DNA from: Diplosphaera chodatii
Taxonomy: Eukaryota > Chlorophyta > Trebouxiophyceae > Prasiolales > Stichococcaceae
Assembly (NCBI GenBank): GCA_032358165.1
Contig: JAALGY010000033.1
Coordinates: 3,968,001-4,032,000 of the forward strand
Direction: 5' to 3'
DNA: 64,000 nucleotides
Shown: piece after piece, positions 56,029 to 64,000 of the stretch
Layout of the letters: every line of letters begins with the position of its first letter
How positions within the stretch are numbered: position 1 is the stretch's first letter
Translations under genes and position numbers: made by a program
The notes under the pieces: generated by a model
Databases searched by the model: none
Told to the model about the DNA's origin: nothing
What the model saw: the letters and a program-made list of their open reading frames with translations, nothing else

Positions 56029-58783
56029 ATGTCGGCGCTGAACTCGCTGCAGCAGGGCTGCGCCGGAAACGCCGCCGCAGACAGCACGGAGGGGCAGGAG
56101 CTGCGCATCGCGGGGCTGTTTGCGATCCTGGCGACGTCGGCGATCGGCGTGTCGCTGCCGCTGCTGAGCCGGGGGCGGTACCCCAGCCTCCTGTTCATTG
56201 CCCGCTGCTTCGGCGCCGGCATTGTGCTCGCCACCGGCTTTGCACACGTGAGCTTCTGGTCCACCACACACGGCATGTGGGGTCATGCGCAGTGCCAGCA
56301 GATCTCTTCACCGCCCATGTATGCTGCGGCGGCGCTGGGTTCCTGGCATGCTTATCAAGGAGCGCATGCTGGTCGCAGGTGCTGTTCGACTCGATGTCGG
56401 ACTTCCAAAACCCGTGCCTGGGGTGGAACCGGGGTTACCCGTTTGCCATGGTCATCGCCGCCTACAGTGCCCTGGGCACCTTCGCTCTTGGTGTGTGCTG
56501 CTGCGCTGGCGCCACCCTCTGCCGAGCTACTCATCGTTACACGGATCGCATTTGGCTGTTCATATAGCAAAGCCCATCTGCATGTGACTTTCCATGAATC
56601 CCTGCTGACGCGCCTGCAGAGATGCTGATCACGGCGTTCTTCAAGCGGCGGATGGGTACGAAGACGCGTGCAGCGTGCCCCACGCCATCGCAGGTAGGCA
56701 CGACCCAGCGTGCCGGCCAACATGTGCAGGCGTGGTGTCTCACTGCTGCGGCCCTCCCTGCACCCAGACAGTTCCCGACGAGGCTTGCTGAGTGTACAGC
56801 GCTGGGGGCTGTGCAGCGTGGCTGCGTGTGCGCTGGCCTCACCTCGTGCCGCTGCGTGACGCCGCAGGTCGCGCAGATGGATGCAGACGCGGAGCGGGTG
56901 GAGGTCGCCAGCTCGGCAGACGAGGGGGAGCTGAAGCAGGCGGCGCTGGACCACCTGGATGCCACCGTCATCTCCTATGTGCTGGTGTGCACAAGGCACA
57001 CGCAATCCTGTGCTGTGTTGCGCTATGCTACGCTGTGCTATGCTGTGCGTCACTCCTCAATAAATACCACTGCATGGCTGCACGGCATGTCGTGAGCATT
57101 GGGATGGTGCAATGCTGCAGGAGGCTGGCATGCTGGTGCACTCCTTCACAATAGGTGCGTAAAGCGCTATGCACCAGCAAGATGCTGCTGTGCGCACAGG
57201 GCATGCGCTTGCAGGTCATACCGCAGCGACTCCAGGCACGCTGCCATGCAGCATACCAGCTCCGGAAGCACAGCTCGGATTGTGACGCGCTTGCTCACGC
57301 GCACTGCAGGCATCGCGTTCGGCGCCAACACGGATGAGAGCACGATTGTGGCGCTCATCATCGCGCTGTGCTTCCATGTGGGTAGCCGTGGCCCACCCTG
57401 TGGTCGAGTTGCACTCTGCTGCATTTCCGACTGCCACTTCGACTACCGACGAGCCACACGCCTGCGGTGACACCCTGCCCCAGCTGGCCAGGCTCGGACG
57501 CGGCGTGCTGCTGCCGAGTGCTGCGCCCATAGCAGCCGCTCCTGGCTGCCACTCCCACGCGGCGCCTTCCCTGAGGCTCCGCCCTGCCCACCCTGCAGCA
57601 AGCGCTGGATGGCGTGGCGCTGGGCGCCACCTTCGCAAAGGCCGCCTACTCGACCCGAAAGTACTTCTGGTTTGCGGCCGCCTTTGTGTTGGTGCGCGCC
57701 CTTTCGGCTTCTGCTTCTCTCTGTGTGGTGCCCCATCACCACGCCTGACCATGGCGCTCGAATTTGTGGCTGCGCATCGAGCCTCCTTGCGGCTGCATGT
57801 GAGCGAACCGCAGCATGGTTGGAGGCCATGCGCACGCTGATGCTGCATCTGCTGCTGTTGACATGATGTTGACTGGTCCAAACACAGCAGCAGCAGCAGC
57901 AGCAGCGCCGTGTTGCTGCCATCTTGCCAGCGCGCCGCTACGTACGTCGCCTCATGCCGCTGCTCATTCATCAACCCCACAGCCACATGACAGCTGGACG
58001 CAGTGAGGTGAGCTTTTGCCGGTGCGCAGGTGACGCCGGCGGGCTGCGCAGTGGGCCTCGGGCTGGGCAGCTCCTACAACGCCAACTCCAGCATGGTGGG
58101 TGCCCCACACTTTGGAGCTCCCTGAACCCTCAAAAGGATGGCGCTGTTTGCAGCATCCCAGTGCAGACCTCGATGTTGTCCGCCAGCTCAGCCGCTGCCA
58201 CATGCCGTGCGCACGCCGCACATGCTGCCGGCTGCTGATCAGTGGGCGGCGTCATGAGCTGACCGCCCGCTGCGGCCTTCATGCAGGTGCTGGCGGTGCA
58301 GGGGGTCCTGAACGCCATCTCTGCAGGTGAGCCTGTGCAAGGGCTGCGCATCCACGACCGCAGTCTGTGAGTACATGGTTTTGACCCTGTGCAAACTGCG
58401 CCGCGCTGTAGAACGTCTGTCCTGCCCTGCAGGCATCCTGGTGTACAACGGCCTCGTGGACCTCATGCTCCCGGCGTTCAACGTGCGCTCGACGCGCACT
58501 GAAGCGTGCCGGCACAGCATGGCATCAGCATCGATGGCGCTCACGCATACCCTGCTTCTGCATGCCCACGTCTGCGGTGCTCCCTGCGGCTCCTGGCTGG
58601 GCCAAAGTGCCAGCCCAGCCAGTGGCTGTCCGCGGTCCCGGCCGCAGCCGGGCTCATGCCAAGCTCCCTGCGCTGCAGGAGCGCCCAGGTGGCAAGGAGC
58701 GCAGCGCCACGCTGAAGACGGTCGGCTACATCAGCCTGCTGCTGGGCTGCGCCTCGATGTGTGTGGTGGCCAAGTGGGCCTGA
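56029..58783 (+). CDS. ZIP-family zinc/iron transporter (ZIP1)
   Basis: Imports divalent metal (Zn, possibly Fe or Mn) into the cytosol. Eleven exons join in phase to 325 residues: 56029-56247, 56379-56490, 56620-56693, 56868-56984, 57121-57154 (34-nt microexon), 57310-57377, 57599-57691, 58030-58095, 58287-58326, 58433-58482 and 58679-58783. The layout is the usual eight helices: LFAILATSAIGVSLPLL, ARCFGAGIVLATGFAH, a third helix, a short cytosolic loop without a His-rich stretch, then metal-site helix 4 (HSFTIGIAFGANTDE) and helix 5 (CFHQALDGVALG). GLGLGSSYNANSS, SAGILVYNGLVDLMLPAF and a C-terminal AKWA follow. In helix 5 the common HQxxEG is HQALDG, with Asp for Glu, which keeps an acidic ligand. 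The gene converges on a second ZIP gene. Confidence 0.93.
57884..57906. repeat. CAG microsatellite in ZIP1 intron
   Basis: About seven CAG/AGC units lie in the intron between exons ending at 57691 and starting at 58030. Confidence 0.8.
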
Positions 58784-59431
58784 GATGTGCGTATCCGGCG
58801 GCCCTGACCACGCCTGGGCCGCGGCATCTTGAAGCCGCGAAGCCTCTGCGTGGCAGCGCGGAGGGCTGTTGCAGCAGGTGTGGGCAGCTAGTGGCGCACT
58901 GTGCTGTTTGCTGGTTTGCATTGAAAACGTCGTGCCAGATTGGGAATTGCTGGTGAAGCATGCGCACACGGCAGACTGCTGTCGCTGAAGCTGATTTCAT
59001 CGAAGTGTGGTCCGATCAGAAGCCAGGTGTTGACGGGGCTCTGTGGGTCTGTACTCTAGACATGTTGGTTTCGCATTTTGACAATGTGTGTTGCAAGTCT
59101 TTCATGGAAGTGCACCAGCTGAATGATCGCCGCCAAGTATCTTCAGCAGTGCACCATCCAGCTCAGCAATCAAACAGCTGAACGTTGGTGCACGGGTCAA
59201 ACCTTAAAAAGTAAACGACACTCATGCAAGGGTAGCACTATGCCGGTGCATATGCAAGCCACCTACCAATTGCAGCTGGTAGTAAATAAGCCCCCGAGCC
59301 ATTGCAGATATGCTCAACAGGGCTCTGCAAACGCTTCAGGTGCAGCCAAAGTGAAATCCCGACTCAGGAGGACAGCCAGTAAAACAGTCTTGTATTCGTA
59401 GAAGCCTTGACCGCGTTTGTGGTGCACGTTG
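58784..59431. other. Convergent intergenic region between the two ZIP genes
   Basis: 648 bp between the two stop codons. AT content is higher than in the genes. No coding frame or RNA gene is visible; both 3'UTRs should be here. Confidence 0.5.
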
Positions 59432-62052
59432 TCACGCCCACTTGCCAATAAGCGACTGGAGCGCGCATCCGCAGAACAATGTGGCAAACCCGGCCACCGT
59501 CAGCATCGAGCTGCGCTGTGGGGTCACCCAATGCGAGTGACCACCATACCTGCAACATATGTAAGCAGTGGTCCTTGAATATCACTGCGGTTTGGAACTA
59601 AAGAGGACCCACACCAGCATCCTGGGCAGAAGCAACTAAGAGCAGTTGCGGTTGTTTTCGAGAGCCATGCATGGCTGATGCAGAGCACCAGCAGCAGCTC
59701 ACCCAAAGGCTGGCAGCAGGAGGTCCACAATGCCGTTGTAGACTAGGATGCCCGCCGAGATAGAGTTCAGGGCGCCCTAACAACATACACAGAGCAGTCA
59801 GCTACAAAGCGGTGCCGTCACAGGTGCCTTGCGCAACTGCCATGTGCAGTGTTGCGATTCATTGCACAGTAGCGGAAGTAGCGCTGGGTTTGCTCATGCA
59901 TGCAGGCGCACTCCGTTCTATGCAATCAGCAAGGCTCAGGCTGTTGCAGCAGTACTGCAAGGCGGCAGCGCACCTGGGTCCCCAAGGCTGCCTTCGAGCC
60001 CGGGTTGTAGGCCGTCCCCAGGGCCAGGCCAATTGCTGCACAGGAAACACGGCATTTCCATACCGCACAGAGTAGGGAAGCCGTCTGCAGCGCTGGGTCG
60101 ACAGCGCCACCATTGCACGTGTGTCAATCGTCGGACCAGGCAATTCATGACTGCCGTTCGGCACTGTGAGCCTGCAAGCCACCGCACCTATGCCGACAGG
60201 GGTGATGAGGATGAACACCAGGGAGAAGAGCGTGTACTTCAGGCGGCCGTACCCGGCATCCAGGAACGTGCACGCCAAGGACATACCCTCAATACCCTGC
60301 GCAGCCGCGACACCGATTGATCAGAAAGTTAAGTTGAATGCAGGGTCGTGCGGCTCGCTGCTGGACCAGGCTGACGGGAGCTTTGTGACGCAGCCAGGGC
60401 CGCCAACTGCACAGGCGGCTGCGCGCCCTGGGGTGGTGTGGACTGCAGAAACTGGCGAGGGCATGCAGCTGACAACTAAAGAGGTGCCCGGCGGCAGAAG
60501 GGCGCCGCGATGGCAAGCGGCGGCGGCTTGTGCCTGGTGGAAGCCAAGCGCGATGGTCAGCGCGCGAATGGTGTCGTAGTCCGTCTCGGCGCCGTACGAC
60601 AGCCCGATGAAGATGGAGTGGATGATGATGCCCGCCTCCTGCGCAGGCCCAACGCAGACATGCTAAGGATCGAGCAAGTGCAAATCGCTGCTGTCGGCAT
60701 GCTGGGTGTGCCTTTCACATGTGGTTGGACAGATCCACAAGCCACACCTTGGCATGCGCACGACAGAAGTACACCTCCAGACTACGCAGGGGTGAGTCAC
60801 AAGGGAAAAGCAGCACGCACCAGGGAGTAGGATGCCACAGTGGCGTCCAGGCGCTTCAGGGCGAGCGCCTTCTCGTTGATCCCGTCGGCGCCCTCCGCTG
60901 CTTCGGGGTCGATTGGGCAGACGTCACCCTGCAAGCAGGCACCATGTCAGACTGGCACGAAAACCTGTGACACTGCAGCATTACGCATGACAAGCTTGAG
61001 CTGCTGTGACCGTCTTTTGGTTGCCGCTCAGCAAACCTGCATGGGGGTGGTCAGAGAGGACGGCGTGCCGCCTGAGCCGCCCATCTGGTGTTTGAAGACG
61101 ATGCCCAGGGTGTACTCCATTGCAAACGTCAGCAGCACCGCCACGGTGGCGATGGTGTTTGCCCATGGGTACTCTGCAGCAGCAGGTGCACAGTGCTAGC
61201 GGTCAGTCTGCGCGCTGTGCACATGTCTGCGCGCAGTGCTGCCCGTCAGCGTCTCATGGTGTCCTGTTGCGAGCAGTGAGTGCTGTGTCTTGCAGGCAGG
61301 GCGCACCTCCTGACAGGCCCAGGCAGGGGTTGAACAGGTCAGCGGATGCATCGGCTAGCACGTGGACAAAGGCCGTCGCGATGATGACGCCCGCCTACAC
61401 AGCGAGGCGCCAGTGCAACACCATCAGCCTAGAACGAATCATGGCTTCCGCGTGAAGCCTCGAACATTCAATGGTCAATAGCAGCGGTCATCAGGTGCGC
61501 ACCCCAAATGTGCGTGCAAGGAAGAAGGCGGACGTAAAGCGGCGGCCCAGCACCAGCGGCAGCACGACTCCAAAGCTGGACACTACAAGAGGCATGATAC
61601 AAACAGGTGAAATGGGGCTAGCACTGAGTATGTCGACTCTCAAGCCAGTAGTCATGCATGCCGCACCTGCCAAGATGATAAACAGGCCGCCGATTCGAAG
61701 TCCGCGCCCCACGTTCTGTGATTCAAGGGAAAGTATTTCACGTTTGATGCATTCTCGGTGGTTGCGGGAAAGGAGTGCACCTGCGCTCCAGGTCGAAGCA
61801 GCAGGCACAGTGGCATGAAAGCATCGGGTCGGTGGTAGCTTGCCTGATCGGCCCCGGCCGCGTTGCACGCATCTGCTGCTGCGCTGACGTCCATGGCGCC
61901 GACGTATAGCGCTGTTGACAGCAAGGGAGCCAGGGTGCACAGGCGCAGCTTGGTCGGCACCTGCAGAGCCAGGCAGTCCGCACGTCAAGTGCGTCTGGAG
62001 TCCTGACACGTCTCACAGCGGGCTCCAGCAGCGATGCTGCTCGTGTCTGCAT
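59432..62052 (-). CDS. ZIP-family zinc/iron transporter (ZIP2)
   Basis: Second divalent-metal importer, paralogous to its neighbour. Exons in gene order: 62052-62017 (tentative), 61960-61844, 61715-61667, 61582-61503, 61394-61307, 61173-61037, 60928-60821, 60638-60534, 60296-60188, 60035-59974, 59776-59703 and 59549-59432, about 360 residues. A hydrophobic leader (LCTLAPLLSTALYVGAMDVS) precedes a lumenal Cys segment (DACNAAGADQ). Then come LRIGGLFIILAG, GVIIATAFVHVLADASADL, a cytosolic loop without a His-rich run, helix 4 (EAGIIIHSIFIGLSYGAE), helix 5 (GFHQGIEGMSLACTFL), GLALGTAYNPGS, SAGILVYNGIVDLLLPAF and a terminal GKWA. The metal-site residues are canonical. Two introns seem to begin with GC (after 61844 and after 60534). 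The frame at 61960 begins with GTG after an acceptor, so the true ATG lies upstream; 62052 requires a 56-nt intron and is tentative. Confidence 0.9.
60297..60533 (-). other. GC-AG intron in ZIP2
   Basis: The exon ends at CAG (60534) and the intron opens with GCACAA; no GT occurs nearby. The join FHQ|GIEGMS is exactly the conserved helix-5 sequence, so the position is well constrained. Confidence 0.7.
61716..61843 (-). other. GC-AG intron in ZIP2
   Basis: The donor reads CAG|GCAAGC, the textbook GC-donor consensus. Joining ADQ to NVGRGLRIGG keeps phase and family structure. Confidence 0.65.
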
Positions 62053-62923
62053 GCGATTGAGCGCTGCTGTGCAGGTTTGCAGGCAGATGTGAGCGGCGGG
62101 GCCTGCCTGAGGACCGGTCGGGATCGGCCGGGGGATCCTGGAAATGACGGCGGGGACGCGCTCAGCCACGGATTTGTGACTTAACCCCTGCATCGACCCC
62201 AGTCGTGCCGGAGCCAAGAGGCCACCCGGCGGCACTGGTATGACGGCAGCATTGCTGGTGTTGAAGGGCAGCCTGGCCTTCTTGTTCACAGTTCTGCAGT
62301 TCAGATCAAGTCGGTAGCTCGCTGCTGGGCCGCACTTTTCGCATTTGCCTGGTCCCCGGAGAGGCGACCGAAACACCCCCGACCAGGTGCGGTGCATCCT
62401 TCCGCATACCAGCAGTTTCTGGCACCACACGCACACTAGAAAGCGTCGAATCTCATCCGTTGCGGCTTCACTTGGAGAGCTCAGCAGTCCGAGCGACTGT
62501 TGCTGGTCCTCGCAAAGGTCCACATGAGATCGCTACGGCAGTCGTCGCCGAAACTGCGTGAACAGCGTTGACTGTGCACTCTATTCGCATGCTACTGCAT
62601 GTCTGATCATGTTTCAGCGTGCAGCGTTCGCCGCTAGCGCTCACGATGTAGGGCACCAGCAGCAACCGAGTGAGGATGAGCAATGTATGGCACGCGGTAT
62701 CGTTGCATCAATGCCTGCCACTGTCAATCGACTTGATTGAACAATTTCTCTCGCCAGACAGTCTCACGCATGGCGTGCACGCCCAGTGTTTGCAATCTGA
62801 ATCGCATGTTATGTATGCGCGCACATCATACTGCCTTTATCCGGCCTGGTCTCTTGGTGAGCAAACATCTGGATATAACGAACTGATTCAAAACTGTGGA
62901 CGCTGTCCGTGACGCAGGTCGCG
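62053..62923. promoter_or_regulatory. Divergent region between ZIP2 and CobW-type GTPase
   Basis: About 870 bp between divergent start codons, falling in GC toward the GTPase. It should contain both promoters. I found no clear inverted repeat that I could call a metal-response element. Confidence 0.5.
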
Positions 62924-64000
62924 ATGGCACCCGCCGCAAATCGCCGCCAGGATGCGGCCAAGGTTCCTGTCACCGTCATCACGGGTGCGCATGCTAGTGA
63001 AGCTGCAAGCGCGTGCTGATGGTAACTACCCTTGCTTGAGATGTACTGCAAAGGGTCAAGATGTGACGTGCTCCGGCAGCACAGCTGCTCTATATGGCCA
63101 TTGGTCATGCCTGCCGCCGCAGGGTTTCTGGGCGCTGGCAAGACGACGCTAATCAACCGCATCCTCACAGAGCATCACGGGTGACCATAGCTGCTGACCT
63201 GAAACAAAAGGGTCTGTGATCGCATGCATACAATCCAGAGGGGCAGTTGTGAATCGAAGTGTATTGCGGCAAGCGCAGCTGGACTCATGCCACATGCGCT
63301 CCGCCGCCAAGCGAAGAGTGTGCAGCCTTTGATGTGCTTTGTGCAGGAAGAAGTATGCCGTCATCGAGAACGAGTTTGGTGCGCTGCTGCCTGCACGTCT
63401 CCTGATGCCCTTTGCCTGTGCAGCGCGTGCGCATGCATGGGTAGATCACCAACACATGCGGGCAGCAGCTGCAGCGTTACATGCTTGTTGCTGTATGATA
63501 CGACAGCAGTTGTGCAACGGATTCGCAGGTGATGTCGGCGTTGACGACGCGCTCATCAAGCTGCACTCCGAGACGCAGATCATCGAGATGCTGAACGGCT
63601 GCGTGTGCTGCACCGGTGAGTCAGACGCACCTGACATAGCCTGGTGACGCACACTAAACAGACCGCTTCATGAAGCTGTTGTAAGAACTTGCGAGTTTGG
63701 CAGCCAACTGCCGGTGCTTCACTTCCTGCAGTGCGGGGCGATCTCGTCAAGGCGCTGAACGAGCTGCTGGAGCGCAAGATTCACTTTGACGGCATCATCA
63801 TCGAGACCACTGGTACAACAGCACGCCGCCTGCCGCATGCTTGTGCGACGTTGCTGGCATGTTGCGTACACACCACAGCGAGCACCCTGGCGGGCTGGGT
63901 GGTGTCGCCACCTAGATTGGCTGACCCCACCGCCTGCTGTGCGCAGGGCTGGCAGACCCCGCACCAGTGGCGCAAACGTTCTTCATAGACGAGAACCTGC
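62924..64000 (+). CDS. CobW/G3E-family GTPase, putative zinc metallochaperone (3' end outside)
   Basis: GTPase of the COG0523 type, which hands metal to client proteins. Exons in phase: 62924-62984, 63123-63180, 63347-63378, 63529-63615, 63732-63812 and from 63947 to the edge. The start reads MAPAANRRQDAAKVPVTVIT and runs into the Walker A/P-loop GFLGAGKTTLINRIL, then KKYAVIENEFGDVGVDD. The family metal motif is intact in MLNGCVCC (CxCC). VRGDLVKALNELLERKIHF follows, then GIIIETTGLADPAPV with the guanine-nucleotide-binding region ahead. The C-terminal CobW domain and any His-rich stretch lie outside the window. The METAP1-binding CPELVPF-type tail of ZNG1 is not seen at the N-terminus. Chlamydomonas has zinc-deficiency-induced members (ZCP1/ZCP2). 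Its place beside two ZIP genes supports a zinc role, by inference. Confidence 0.9.

Noticed and set aside
55432..56286. Long antisense open frame across the GCA repeat (poly-Cys/poly-Leu type)
   Set aside because: It is a product of the trinucleotide repeat read on the other strand; composition and lack of any homologous domain argue against a gene, and the sense ZIP1 model explains the region.
61652..61960. ZIP2 translation start at 61960
   Set aside because: The codon is GTG directly after a good acceptor (CTGCAG), so it is an internal exon start; initiation must be upstream.
1..64000. tRNA, rRNA, transposon or viral insertions
   Set aside because: I found no tRNA-like cloverleaf sequence, rRNA segment, reverse transcriptase, transposase, integrase or terminal inverted repeats by reading; a tRNAscan/RepeatMasker run would be decisive.

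Overview
This window is nuclear DNA from a green alga. Coding exons are short (28 to about 490 nt), strongly G/C at third codon positions, and separated by spliceosomal introns with GT(G/A)-type donors and CTGCAG-type acceptors. The gene set includes the chloroplast Mg-chelatase subunit CHLI, a plant/algal vacuolar sorting receptor and plastid transit peptides. Plant-type telomere heptamers (CCCTAAA) occur inside two introns. This fits Chlorophyta, most likely a Chlorella-like trebouxiophyte; the species cannot be fixed from the window.

Layout: (1) 1-3807, minus, a long coiled-coil protein cut by the left edge. (2) 5114-7231, plus, a plastid-type methyltransferase (325 aa after splicing). (3) 7961-9614, plus, a plastid two-helix membrane protein of unknown function (261 aa). 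(4) 10084-15085, plus, an AAAP amino-acid permease. (5) 15902-17155, minus, a Ser-rich unknown protein (207 aa). (6) 17872-23087, minus, a vacuolar sorting receptor (VSR). (7) 23477-28284, plus, a SWAP/SURP splicing regulator. (8) about 29545-30989, plus, a HIRAN-domain protein. (9) 31601-34716, plus, a membrane-anchored glycerophosphodiester phosphodiesterase. (10) 35477 to about 38912, minus, CHLI. (11) 39927-54708, plus, the elongation factor SPT6 in about 39 exons. (12) 56029-58783, plus, and (13) 59432-62052, minus, two ZIP metal transporters tail to tail. (14) 62924 to the right edge, plus, a CobW/G3E GTPase.

Three threads link the genes. First, the right end is a small metal-handling block: two ZIP transporters and a CobW-type GTPase, with one ZIP and the GTPase sharing a divergent promoter region. 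Second, several introns carry decayed copies of the neighbouring exon's end, including the splice-site sequence (SPT6 twice, CHLI, GDPD). I read these as traces of local tandem duplication, a process proposed for making or lengthening introns. Third, two introns carry telomere-repeat tracts close to a splice site, and three introns appear to use GC rather than GT donors. VSR/SWAP, CHLI/SPT6, ZIP2/CobW and gene 1/methyltransferase are divergent pairs; GDPD/CHLI, permease/Ser-rich protein and ZIP1/ZIP2 are convergent.

Exon boundaries were placed by eye from splice signals, phase and family conservation. No transcript data or searches were available.
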